Under the pieces are notes generated by a model that did no database searches, was not told where the DNA came from, and saw nothing but the letters and a program-made list of their open reading frames with translations. From the NCBI GenBank assembly GCA_032622095.1, contig CP136061.1, positions 116,756,754 through 116,820,753 on the forward strand: 64,000 nt of DNA. The letters run 5' to 3'. The position numbers and the translations under genes are program-made. Below, piece after piece: positions 1 through 12,306 of the stretch (positions are counted from its first letter, which is position 1; each line of letters opens with the position of its first letter). This DNA comes from Siphonodentalium dalli. Lineage: Eukaryota > Mollusca > Scaphopoda > Gadilida > Siphonodentaliidae.

Positions 1-2400
1 CTTAATCATAGTTGTTTCATAATTATTGATAAACATATTGTGTTCCTTCAGACAATGTAATGCCTAGTAATCTGAAAGAAGTTGGATTCCACTGAATTTT
101 CCATCTATCGCACATGACTTCAGTACAATGTTTACTACCAATCCACACCGCAAACGTTTTGTTATAATTAATTTTTAAACCTGAAATAGACCAAAAACTT
201 TCAAGCAACTGAAATGTACTGTCAAGAGACAGGGGATCGCCATCTAAAAGCAAAGTTGAGTCATCCGCGTATTGTGTTATCTTGATTTCCGCATCACCAA
301 TTTTGATGCCCTTAATAGTTTTGCAATTCCTTACAGACATACTTAATATTTCTGCACATAATAAAAAAATATACGGAGATATTGGATCTCCTTGGCGACA
401 GCCTCTCTGGATGCAAACCGCTGGAGATATTTTCCATTAGTTTCCATTAGTTTCCATTAATATTCAAATTTGAATTGATACCATTGTATAACGTTTGGAT
501 ATAGCCGATAAATTTTGAACTGAATTTGATTTTTTTTAGCACACTTGACATGAATGACCAAGAAATTGAATCAAACGCTTTCTCAAAGTCTAAAAGAAGC
601 AAAAGGCCTGGAATATTCTTTTCTCTGGTAAAATTGATCACCTCTGAAATTAATCTAATATTTTCTCCAATGTACCTCCCGGCCATAAAACCTTTTTGAT
701 CTTCGTGTATACCTTGCGGTAAAACTGTCTTTAGACGATTGGCCAACACACCAGATAGAATTTTATAACTAACATTTAGTAAGGAAATTGGTCTCCAGTT
801 TGATAAAAATTGTCGAGGTTTATTGTCTTTTGGTATCAAAGTGACCACTCCATGTTTCTGTGACAACGATAATTTACCGTTGGATAAACGATAATTTAGA
901 GAACGTATCAAGTAGATTCCAATGTTTTTCCAAAACATTTTGTAAAATTCAACTGTAAACCCAGATGAGCCTGGACTTTTGTTATTTTTTATTGTTTTTA
1001 AGTAAGATACAGTTTCAGAATATGTAATAGGCTGTTCCAATTGACTAGCCGCGTTACTGGAAATATGATTTGAAATCGGGTTTTTATTTACTGGATCAAT
1101 TAATATTTTAATATCCTGTTTTGTTACTACTTCGTTTCTATTTTTGTATAACTGTTCGTAATATTTGCTGGCTTCTAATAATATATCATCTTGCTTTGAA
1201 ACGATTTTTCCATCAGATGTTTCTAATATCTTTATCGCTTTGTTTATGTAATGTCTCTGTTCTAAGTTTTAAAAATATTTACTAGGTTTTTCACCTTCAT
1301 TAAGCCATTTCGCTCGTGATCTTACCAACATACCTTCTAATTTGTTTTTACGAATTTCTTCCAATTTTTTCTTGCATTGTTCAATGTGCATTTCCATTTG
1401 AGTTGTCATCTCATTTAGTTGTTCGTGTTTTTCTATTTCAGCCCTCAAAGTTCTTTCTTCTTTGTTTCTATGTTTATTAAGTTTAGCACTGAATGAGATT
1501 GTAGTTTTTCTTATTTCCATCAAAAGAGTTTCAAAAAACAGTTGATCACTTATTTCAGAATTATTGTTTTCTCCATTATTTTCAGTTTTAATGGCATATT
1601 GGTTTACAATTTTTTCAATAACTATATTTATTTCTTTAATATATTCTGCATTTTTAAGTAGAGAATTGTTAAATTTCCAGTAACCCCGGCCGCGTTTGGT
1701 CTCGTTTAAATTGATTTCCAGCCAGGTAATAGAGTGGTCAGTTCAATATCCAGGATCGATACCTGTTTTGTCAATTAAAGATAAAATATGTTACGACACA
1801 AGAAAATAGTCCAGTCTGGCTTGTTTAACAGGTGTCTTTTTTCGCCACGTATAACGTTTAATGTTCTGATTGAGTAATCTCCAAACGTCGATTAAACTCC
1901 TTTCTTCAATTGTCTTTAAAAGAACTTTACGTGCATTTCGATTATTTACGTGTAAATAGTTATATGAATCAAGTTCCTGATTTGGCACAATATTAAAATC
2001 ACCACATATAATGTAATTGGCATCATCTTTCTCTTTAAGGTATGTGTTTAAATCAACATAAAAATTTGGAGTATCTGAATTGGGCCCATATACCGTTATC
2101 AATATAAATTCTGTACCATTAATAATAACTTCTATCGCTAAAAAGTTACCGTTTTTATCTCGTTTCACATTTTGAACTTTACTTTCAAAAGTATTCCTTA
2201 AAAATATGGCCACACCGCGAGATGACGTGTTATAATTGCAAAAATGGCATTCATAACCCCATTCTGATCTAAAAAAAATCCTGTTTTGTATCAAAATGAG
2301 TATCTTGTAAACATAATATATCGACATTTTTACTTTTTAAGTACTCAAAAACATCTCTTCGTTTGTGGCGATCTCCCAGACCTTGACAGTTCATTGACAT
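1..2400 (-). pseudogene. L1/Tx1-type LINE ORF2 (endonuclease + reverse transcriptase), broken and cut by the window edge
   Basis: Read on the minus strand, this is the replicative polyprotein of a non-LTR retrotransposon. It begins near 2400 with an N-terminal endonuclease signature (MNCQGLGDRHKR, then ILCLQDTHF). It continues in another frame through the endonuclease body (GDFNI near 2000, ending RLDYFLVS at 1791). The switch lies at a run of eight T at about 2277-2284. A linker rich in charged helix (1269-1523, ending KWLNEGEKPSKYF) leads into the reverse transcriptase fingers and palm (447-1040; PGSSGFTVEFYK, NWRPISLLNVSYK, DFEKAFDSISW). The catalytic YADD box is in 23-340. Domain order, the WLNEGEKPSKYF linker and QYADDSTLLL are typical of the L1/Tx1 group (family knowledge). 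Several frameshifts and stops show it is dead. A short triplicated TTTCCATTAG lies at 432-462. The 3' part is beyond base 1. Confidence 0.88.
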
Positions 2401-2804
2401 AACTTTAATTGACTTAGTTTTAAACAATTGACATACGACACTGACCATGAAACTTGAAAATTGTAATTCACAAGGATTAAAAAGAAGATAGTTGGGTTAA
2501 AGGCGAAAGCAGACAGATTGAAAGATAAAGGATAGAGTAGAGTATATTGTAGAATCATACTACCAGTTAATATGATCGGGAATATTTCAAGAAACATAGA
2601 GAACCTTAAATTAGAACATAGAACATAGAGAACCTTAAATTATAATCACACACGTATATAGGCATAACATAACAAGAGCATCGCTAGGGCGTGGCAAAAT
2701 ACGCCCTTTAGCCATTTCGAATTGTACTGCCGCAAAATAAAGTTATACTTTGAGCTTACATTTGAAGAAAATCTGATATACCCCTAATTTCAATGCCAAA
2801 ATAA
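2401..2804. other. No gene seen; 5' flank of the first LINE
   Basis: AT-rich sequence upstream of the broken ORF2. A 20-odd-base motif (ACATAGAGAACCTTAAATTA and variants) is repeated at about 2597-2640. I see no ORF1 of the LINE here, so the element is probably truncated or its leader has decayed. Confidence 0.4.
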
Positions 2805-3144
2805 GGTCAAATTCTTAGTCGAAAAATGATCGTAAATTCATGTAAAAATAATTAGACAAAACCTAATTCGAACTTGGTCTGTAGTTTTAACTGGGAACTA
2901 CACATAGCAGCTTTGGTTCAGATCAAATAATCAAAACTGGAGTTATCGGTCGGAAACCGAATTATTATGAAATTGGTCAAATTCTAAGTCGAATAAGTGT
3001 CGTAACTCATGTAAAAATAATTGGACGGAACCCATATTGGCATATTCGAACTTGGTCTGTATCTTTATCTGGGAAATACATATACCAACTTTGGTTTAGA
3101 TCACATAATCCGAACTGGAGTTATCGGTCGGAAACCAAAATTGC
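2805..3144 (+). repeat. Two tandem units of about 170 bp
   Basis: The segment from GGTCAAATTCT at 2805 recurs at 2975 with the same following blocks: CATGTAAAAATAATT, then TTCGAACTTGGTCTGTA, then GGAGTTATCGGTCGGAAACC. Period is 170 bp. It abuts the R repeat at about 3170 and may be part of the same larger element (inference). Confidence 0.75.
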
Positions 3145-3169
3145 TAACATATAGCACACACGGTAGAAC

Positions 3170-4300
3170 AAGTTAAAACTAACTTTTTTTAAAGGAGAAA
3201 AATATACTGTAGACGAAAATGATAGTCAAAAATAACGGAATTGGTGGTGGCTATTCTCAAATCGACGATAAACGATACCCACCAGTGACTTTTCCCAGAA
3301 ATTAACGATTTTGGTAAAGTGAGCCCTGCGGCTATGTCCTAAGATATTAGCCCACATTGTAGGCGTTAAAATGACTACAGCATACCATATCTGTACCTGA
3401 TATGCAAGAAGTGTTGGTTAATTTGATTTTCGTGCCATTTGGAGCCGAAACATTTATTTTTTGTTGAAAAATCGCTCTTTTTCAAAAGAATTATATTTTT
3501 CGAACATTATCATTCAAACGGATATTGCAATACTATTGAAATATTTAGTCCATATGGTGTAGTAGTTATCTGTCAAGCATATGGAGAAAGAAGTTAACAA
3601 AAATTTTGAACGGTTTGCGAGATATTGGATTTTAGCTACCCCTCCCCCAAACACGTTTTTGGTCGAAAAAAATACATATTTTTGATAATGACATTACAAA
3701 CATTTTCGAATTGATCTGCATGGGACCCAATATGAATCTTGTACTGAAAGTGTTGTCCAGAGATGCCGTTTAATCAATTACAGATGTGTTCAGGCTTTCA
3801 GACCCCAGTTACAACAACAACAATTATTTTATTGATAACAGTTAATTTTGCATGCATTAACATCGATGTTAAGTACTAAAACCTTTGTTATAAACAATAC
3901 GTGACCAACTATATAATTCATATGGCTAAGTAGTTATCTGGACATCACAAGTAGAAAGAATTTGACAGAAATTGTCAACGGTTTTCAAGATATTTGAATT
4001 AGGTACCGCTCCCCCTAATTTGGTAGAAAAACTACATATTTATGATAACAAGACAGACCTTTCTAAATTATTCTAATGAGCATCTAATCATTATTCGTGT
4101 GATGAAAACCTGATCCGTAGACACCGCGAGCCTGGTTTTAGATGACCTCAGGTTTCCAATTAAACCCCCAATTACAACAACAACAACACAATATTTTATT
4201 TATGACATGTAATTTTATATTAACACATATCGACTTTGAGCAACGGAAGTATTTGTTCTAAACGACACATAATATATACTAACATAATCAAACAGAACAA
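3170..4300 (-). repeat. R repeat, copy 1 (inverted relative to copies 2 and 3)
   Basis: 3175-4000 is the reverse complement of 14,000-14,786 along its whole length. For example GCCATTTGGAGCCGAAACAT here matches the complement of the segment near 14,520. 3990-4300 is a more diverged second unit of the 3590-3920 part (both contain the AATTACAACAACAACAA / CAGTTACAACAACAACAA block), so the family itself has an internal tandem unit of about 350-400 bp. No coding potential recognised. Confidence 0.8.
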
Positions 4301-4309
4301 AATCATTGT

Positions 4310-6850
4310 TGCTCCCCTGCCCTAATAGACGTCCTGAACACACCACGAACTGAACAAAATATGATCTCAGTATTAAGAATCATGTAATTATAAAGGATAA
4401 TTACATAAGGAAATATACAATCTTTATGGATGGGTTTGTTCCCGAAACAGTGTGGCACTTTGCTTGGCAAATATGAAGGGCGAATTTGCTATATTTTTCA
4501 AGAACACTCTACCCAATTTAAAGACTTCAACGCAATACGAAATTAAGCTATATGATCTCTAATTCTCTATATTCACCGAGAGTGCATGTGACGGGAATGT
4601 AGTTCTATCAGAGAATACATAATTTGTATGGATGGGTTGTGCATGTGTCGCTTTACACAAAGTGGCTGATAAATAAGAAAGACGAATTTGCTGTTTTAGG
4701 CCCATCTACACAATTGAAGTGTTAAAGTTGAACAACTCACGAACTGAAATGATTGCTGTAAATATTAACTGAGGATGTGGGCAAAAATAGTAATATCGGG
4801 GCGCATACATGGTGTTGATGGATGGGTTGGTTGGATCCCGAAAGCCTTTAGCACTTTACGAAAATCGGATGGCAAACTCCAAAGGCGAATATTTTTTGTT
4901 TTGTGGGACCCCTTTATATGCCCATTTAAACACACCATGCGCCGAATATTCATGCTTTTATTATTAAATCACAGTGTGAACGAAAGGTAGTTCTATCAGG
5001 GAATATACATGTTATATGGGTAGTTTGGTTCCCAAAATCCTAGGGTACTTTACAAAAGGCGGCTGGCAAAAACCAAAGCTGAATATTTTCTTTCAGCACC
5101 CTACCCCATTTAAAGTCTTAAACACACTAATGGATGGACATGTTCTCAATATTAACTGGGGTGTGGACAAATGGTATGTAATTCAGGAAATATACCTCTT
5201 CATTGCACGATGGGTGGGTTGGCTGGCTTCCCAATGTCTGGGGCACTTTACAAAAAGTAGCTAGCAAAGAGAAGGCGAAATCTCACTGTTTTGGGTACCC
5301 ATAACCCTTCTAAACTCTTTAGCACACACTGAACCGAATCTATATGCTCTCATGTATCATTTACAATTTGTATGGGTGGTTTTGTTCTCGAAATCCTGGA
5401 ACACTTTACAAAAGGCGGCTGGCAAATACGAAATGTAATGTGTTAGGCAACACTACCCCATTTGCAGTCTTGGGACACACAATGAACCGAAAGGATGTGC
5501 TCCCATTATTAACTGCGTTTGTAGAGAAATGGACGCTATATAAAGAGTATAGTATACCAGGGTCTTGAATGTCTGGGTCACTTTACAAAAAGTTGTTGAT
5601 GAAAGAGAAAGGCGAATACTCACTGTTTTGGGGGGGGGGGCCCATTAACCCATTTAATATATTGATCAGAGCATGAACTGAAGTTATATTCGCTCATACT
5701 TAGCTGAGTGTGTGATCGAAAGGTATTGCTGTCATGGAATTATTAATTGATATATGGGTGATTTGGTTCCCTCGAAATCCTGGAACACTTTACAAAAAGC
5801 GGCTGGCAAACAAGAAGGCGAATTTTCTATGTCTTGAGGACCCCACTATCCAACTTGAAGTCTTAACAAAATGATATGCTCTGAAGTTGTGGACAAATGG
5901 GATTATTATCTGGCAATACGAATCTGTTATGGATGAGATGGTTCCCGATAGCCTATGGCACTTTACAACAAATGGTCAGCAAATGAAAGGGCTAAATTTT
6001 ACTCTCAGGGGACTCCATCCCTATATGAAGTCTTGAACACAACACTAGCTCAAGGCATAAGCGATCCATATTACCCGAGATTGTGGCCGATTGGCAATGG
6101 TCTCGCGAGCCCGCCGTTCGCGAGAACATCGTGGCACCTTACACAAAGCAGATGGCAAACGGTGAAGGCGAATTTTAAGGGGCCCCTACCCATGTTAACC
6201 ATTGAACCTACCACGAACTGAATGGATGTGCCCTCATGGTCAAACGACGATATGGACAAATGGCTATTCTATAAAGAAATACACAATTGTTATAGATGGG
6301 TTAATACCCGACAGTCAGGGACACTTTACAAAAAGCGACTGAAAAATAAATAATGCGATTTTTCAATGTTTGTATTACCCCCTTCCCAATTTGAAGACTA
6401 GAACACACCACGGATTGGAACGATATCATCATTGACTGTGTGTATGGACAATGGCGAGTTAATTGTAAAAGGACGTAAACAATGTAAATAGATGGATTTG
6501 GGTTCTGAAAGAATGAGCACTTAACGAAAAGTGACTGGAAAATAAGAAAGGCAAAATTTTGAGGACCCCTACTTTACATGGTGAAATTATATGACCCCAA
6601 TATTAATTGAGGGCTTGACCAAAGGTTAGTTTTTATCAGAATATACATATGTGTTGGTTCCCGAAAGTCTGCATCATGTGGCACTCCACAACAAGCGGCT
6701 GGCAAATGTTCACATGTACCCCTACCCTATTTGAGGTCTTGAACACATCATGTACTGAAGGGATTATGAATTCAATATCAACATATATTGTGGCCGAAAC
6801 TATGCGATATATAAGTATGTGGTAGTTCTATCCGGAGGTAAACAATTTAT
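4310..6850 (+). repeat. Degenerate satellite array, about 14 units of about 185 bp
   Basis: A recurring order of short blocks marks each unit: GGATGGGTTGGTTCCCGAAA, then CACTTTACAAAA, then CGGCTGGCAAA, then GAAGGCGAAT, then CCCATTTGAAGTCTTGAACA, then ACACCATGAACTGAA, then AATATTAACTG, then GGTAGTTCTATCAGGGAATA. Copies of the CACACCATGAACTGA block occur near 4334, 4715, 4925, 5127, 5320, 5475, 5665, 6035, 6205, 6400 and 6740. Units are visibly diverged, with local G-runs (5630-5641). Short reading frames in this stretch arise from the repeat and are not genes. A stray piece lies at about 40,548-40,660. Confidence 0.85.
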
Positions 6851-7480
6851 CTGGGAGGGAGATTGTATGGGGAAAATTAGGATGTAATCCAGTTGGAACT
6901 GATTGGATACAATGATATATACATAGTTTCGTTGGAGCTGATTGGACGCAATGCTACACAGATAATGTTGTTTTCGTCATTGATACGCCCGTCGCCGTGA
7001 GATTGCAGACGATCTGGAAGTGGTAAATTTCGCGCTCACAGGGTTTCAATGCTTTTCACGAAGTTTTAACAAATGGCAGCATTATGGAAATCGCTTTGTT
7101 TTCGAGATAAATGTCTGAACCCCGTCAACTATTTTAATATTTTCGCGCTGACTGAGTTGCTGTACATAAAAAGAGTATTTCTGATAAAATTACATTCCGT
7201 ATGGCGCATAGAAGTTCAGTCTTAGGACCACTGTATTCCAAAAAGTAATGATATGCTTTTTCTATTTGCCACAATGACAGAGAGTGGACGTTTTAATGTG
7301 ATTACTCAATTGGCCATAGTTCAAACTACTGCATTTCAATCTTAAACGCGAATGGAGTACTTGTGCATCTATACGTCGGACATGCTGGGTTCTCCAGCTG
7401 TCCAATTATTGTAATCTCTGTATACCATTATTAGTTTTTTGAGAATAAACTATTGATTGATTGATTGATATGCGACACTT
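6851..7480. other. No gene seen
   Basis: Unique-looking sequence between the satellite and copy 2 of the R repeat. ATTGATTGATTGAT microrepeat at about 7453-7469. No reading frame or structural RNA recognised. Confidence 0.4.
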
Positions 7481-7794
7481 ATTGTATGTAATAGCTATAA
7501 AATGCGTTGTTGTTGTAATTTGGGGTCTGGAAGCCTGAACACGTCTTTAATCACTTAAGCAATGTCCCCGGGCTCAATTCTCAACTAAAGAATTATGTTG
7601 GGTCCCAGTATGATCAATTGGGAAATTTGGTAAAGTTCTGAACAAAAATATGTAATTTTTCGACCAAAAACGTGTTTGGGGGAGGTGCAGCTAAAATCCA
7701 TTATTTCGCAAATTGTTCAAAATTTCTGTTAACTTCTTTCTGCATATGCTTGGCAGATAACTGCATCACCATAAGAATTAAATATTTGGGCATT
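7481..7794 (+). repeat. R repeat, copy 2, left half
   Basis: Matches copy 3 from about 14,145 to 14,430 in the same orientation (TTGTTGTTGTAATTTGGGGT, CCAAAAACGTGTTTGGGGGA, TTAACTTCTTTCTGCATATG). The match stops near TAAATATTT at about 7785-7793, where the tail of LINE A begins. It resumes at about 13,684. The two halves together make one R copy split by the LINE. Confidence 0.8.
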
Positions 7795-8032
7795 ATATAT
7801 ATATATATATCTTTATTTCCTCCTCTTGGGAGATCATTGATACATATACAATTAAATCACACAAAAACAAATATATCAACAGAAAATGGCAATATAAGCA
7901 CATAGGACATAGCGCTATATATTATTTATTCACAATGAAATGATAAAAATATAGCAATATTGTAAATCGAACAATTCTTATTTCAAAGCGTGCCTGACAT
8001 ATATCTCTCTCTCCCTCCCTCTCTCTCCCTCT

Positions 8033-8066
<34 letters not shown>

Positions 8067-8665
8067 ATATATATCTCGCACACACACCTTCGCCCACATA
8101 CACTCACACAATTATCGAGTATTACTACACACCATGCATGGATGCTACTCCGGTCTAGCACAGATTAGGCCAAGATGTCAATATAAGTTCATGACATCTC
8201 CAATCGGAGTGCAAGCAAAATGTAAGACATACATAATCAGATTAGGAAATTTACACAAGTATGTTAGGGATACAATGCAAGTAGAACATTGGCACGGTCA
8301 TGATCGATTACATACACATGCATGCACCATGTGAGCTTACACGAACCTATAATGCATGATCTACATGCACATATACATAAAATGATTGTCGATGTAAATG
8401 TAATCCAAGCATTATCGGGTAAATATATCGCCGAAAACAACCTCAATGTTTTGCGACCATTTGGTGTCATGAGTGTGTGGTATTTGCGAATAACGCCCAC
8501 CCGAACATAGCTGTTATAATACATGTATGCATGTATATTTCCTTTAGTTGTATATTGAATATGTCAACCTTCACTGACGTGCTGGAGCTGAAAATGTCGC
8601 TTAATTCGTTGCATTCTCAGATAATATTATTAAGTCAACATAGCGTTTCCATAGATCAGCGGACT

Positions 8666-11600
8666 TTAAAAAAAATAAATAATTGGGTCTTCCGTATATT
8701 CCAGTGGAATCGTCATAAAATCTGATAATCCAGAAAGAAAAAGTCGAGTTTTAGATTCTGGACTCAGTTTATCGAATTTTAGGTAGAATTCGATATCAAA
8801 GTTGTTCAAAATGTCGAATTCCACAAGGTTCCTCTCCGATGTTATTGACGTGCATTCACATATGGTATGTTTAACAACGTCGCTGTGTTCGCGACTGCAG
8901 AGAGGACATACCTGTTTCTCACCAGGTAACATAGCCATAAGGCGAGCAACAAGCGTGTACGATGATTTATATTTTGGGAAGCATCGACATTTTCCCCAAA
9001 GATGAGACATGGTTAATTCTTGTTGTATGGCAGCGAAACGAGCAAGTCTATTGTCGCCATTTATAATTGCTGTCCACTCTTCAGAACACCCGATTTTCCA
9101 TTTGTCTCTCAATACATTTTTCCATGTTAGTTTATTCGGGAATTCATGTAAATCAATAAAAGTTACCAGGTAGTCGACCATGTTATATTTCTGGAGTGTT
9201 GTAATCATGTCAGCTATGAAATTTGTATCACTTATCTCTGAGCACCCCACGACATATTGATACAAACTGGTTAAGAAAATAGATTTAACAGTTTTGTTTT
9301 GCGACAGATTACACAGCGAGCCAAAGAGTGATAGTTTGCGTTTATCGATTAAAGACATGAGTGGAGGCAGACCGACTAACCCAAGGGCTATTTCTGTCTT
9401 TGTGCGTGTATGTAGACCCTGGAAAAATTTAACGCAAAATCGGTGTGTTCTTTCTAGACGATCACGGTTATTCTGGCACAAATTCCAAAGTAATTCAGAA
9501 CCGTACAATCCCCCCGGAAGAACCACAGACGAGTAGATAATCGAACAACTCTTTGGAGTTATACCACCCGGATGAATACCAGCATTTGTGAGCATCATAA
9601 ATGTACTTCTAGTTTTTTCGCAAATATTTTCAACAAAGGCACCGTTGAAATCGTATTTATCGAGTGGTATCCCCAGATGAGTTGTTCGCGTATCCTCCCT
9701 GATCTGCGATTCCCCTAGATTCCATGTGCGATTTTGACGAGTATAATTCGCTTTTGTCTCATTAAAAACAATTATACAACATTTATTGGGGTTATATCTG
9801 TACCTCCATGTGTTACTGTAAGAAACGCATATTTCACAAAGTTTTTGTAATCCCTTTTTACTGAGGGACAATAACACCATATCGTCCGCGTGTGTAGGGC
9901 TGGTGCAATTTATGCCCAACATTTGTAGTCCATATCCTGAGCTGGCTAATTGATTGATCAATTCGTCTACGTAAATCATATAGTAAAATGGCGATAATAT
10001 ACTTCCTTGTCTAGCTCCCTGTAATACTTTTACCACTGAGGTGAAGTATGTTGGTATCGAACTGAACATGATACATTTGTCAAAAGGTTGTATAATAATG
10101 TGAACAAATGTCCCTGCACCCCGCGTTCGTAAAGTTTGTACAATAGACCATTTACCCAGACGGTGTCAAAGGCCTTCCACACATCGAGGAAACACGAATA
10201 CAAATTTTGTTTGCTTTCGGATACGTATGAAATGCATTCTCTCATCAAGTAGGAGGTCATGTTTGCACTTATTCCTTTTTGGAATCCGTGCTGCAATGGG
10301 TTAACTTCGATTAAGTATGGTGTATATCGCTCTAATCGAGTCTGGATTATTATTTCAAGTATTTTGTAAAGTACAGGCATCAATGTGATTGCTCTATAAC
10401 TATCATAATCTGTTTTTGGTTTGGACCCTCCTTTATATAAATTAATAATAACGCCGCGCTTCATATGTTCAGGGACTGTCTGTTCTGTAATAATATCAGT
10501 AAGTAGGTCTGACACCGCCTGGATTAACACAGGACCACCATATATAATATGTTCGTTTGCGATGAGATCCCACCCTGCTGCTTTACCGCGATTAAGATTT
10601 CGACAAATAACAGCCAGTTCGCTGGCTGTTACCGGGAATATGATATTCTTGTCAATTTTACTTTCACTTGTATTGGTCACTTCTCGGTCAACAAAAGAAT
10701 TAACACGATTAAATTGTACTGAGACAAAGCTCGGTTGATATAACGGCGAGTAGAGATTTTTGAAGTATGTCGCCCAACCTTCAGTTATTTCAGATTCCCC
10801 ACGAAGAACAGTTCCATTGTGTACGAAAAATGGATTTTTGTTAGCGTGTAAGTTTTTTATTTTCGCGTTTAACATGCGGAAAAGGTAATCTTGGTCGACC
10901 TCAGCGCGTTCATATATTTCGTTTACCACTTCTGTCATGTGTTTATGAGATGCTCTCCTATAAAGTCTACGAAAGTTGCATTTGGTTTCTTTATACTCAA
11001 CATAAGTTCCGAAATCGATTTCGTTTTGTTCTCGGGGTCTTCCTGACTCTATCCATTTTCTCCGATGTGCACGCATTTTTTCGTGTAACGCTTTTAACTC
11101 ATCATTCCAGAAGGGTTTAAGATTTCGTTTGAAACGTTTACGAGGAAAACACGCAACCGATGCGTTTGCAATTGCTTGTACGATTTCTGCATATCTACAT
11201 ACTGCGTCAATTCGATACAAATTGGGGTCACGGTTTTTTACTTTGATAATTTCAGTATCAAGATATCTCTGATACTCTTCGATGATTTATGGGTGAATCT
11301 CACTCGCTTCCAGTCGATCCCACCATCAGCATTAGCATCTAGCCCTCCGATGGTGCGATCATCTACGGGCAAAGAAATATTTGCGGATATTGGACGATGA
11401 TTTGACACATCTATAGAGTTATCGTCCATTACATCAATACTGCGTACAAAATGTATGAATATATCAGGTATCAATATATGGTCGATTATTGTGCCGTTAT
11501 TGTTGCCTCTCTGGCCAAATGGTAAACAAGTAGCTCGAGGCGATATCTCATAATTGGCTGATTTCAATTCAAGGGCTTTAACAAATTTAATGAATGCTGA

Positions 11601-12116
11601 GTTTCGCTTATCTGATTTATCGAAATTACCATTCAGATCGCCCATTATGATGAGGTTACCGTGTATTTTATATATATCGCATATATCTCTAAGCGTATTT
11701 ATATATGCTATATATTCTTCAGCGGGATAATTCGTGGATGGTAAGTAAACTTGGAAGATATACAAATAGCTCCCACCTGGCAGCTTTAATTGAATCCCGA
11801 TGATGCGATCATCTGCAATGTCAAGTGGACATATACAGTGTGACAGCCTGTTGTGCCACATTAGGGCCACACCGCCCTTGGGTCTACCTGGCTTTATGGT
11901 ATGGATGGGAACTTGTTGGCTATAATCGCAGACAGCATGATATTCATAATTGGACCCCAGCATTCCGAGAAAATCTACATTGGTTTGGTATAACCAATGC
12001 TCACTTAGACCCATAATGTCATAATGACCATTTCTAATTAGTTCTGTGATATATGCACCTGATGACATAATTCCCGTACAATTCCAGGTAAGGAAATTTA
12101 ATGTCATATTCTCCAT
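8666..12116 (-). pseudogene. LINE A ORF2: APE-type endonuclease + reverse transcriptase + C-terminal zinc motif, two frameshifts
   Basis: The endonuclease (12116 down to about 11,280) shows LTWNCTGIMSSG, GLSEHWLY, MGDLNGNFD, IDHILIPD and SNHRPI. These are the ordered metal-binding and catalytic blocks of the apurinic-like nucleases that nick target DNA. A one-base frameshift near 11,282 separates it from the reverse transcriptase, and a second near 10,040-10,060 lies just before QGARQGSILSPFYYMIYVDE. RT landmarks are AITLMPVLYKILE, FLDVWKAFDTVW and HADDMVLLS, with His for the usual Tyr or Phe before ADD. The C-terminal part has YGSELLWNL and a CPLCSREH...C zinc-like motif. The intact relative at 14,802-17,738 shows the same protein continuous, which locates both breaks. 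The start could instead be at 12,227, which adds a hydrophobic leader of doubtful meaning. ORF1 ends 80-190 bp upstream. Confidence 0.85.
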
Positions 12117-12306
12117 ATATTTAAGCTTGGTGGGATACGATAAGCTGGTATGGTATTGATTTCGTGTACGGTAATCGAATATGATTACAAACAATAATGA
12201 TATACATAGATGGCGCACATTAGACATCTCTAGAAAAGAAGAAAATAATCAGGAATCATTACATTAAAGAATGGTATATGATAGTCGACATTCGAACATA
12301 ATTATT

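Noticed and set aside
4775-6221. Several short frames in 4.7-6.2 kb
   Set aside because: All lie in the degenerate 185-bp satellite and have no consistent frame between units.
4310-6850. CRISPR array
   Set aside because: Units are long and diverged, without identical short repeats or unique equal-length spacers, and the DNA is eukaryotic in character.
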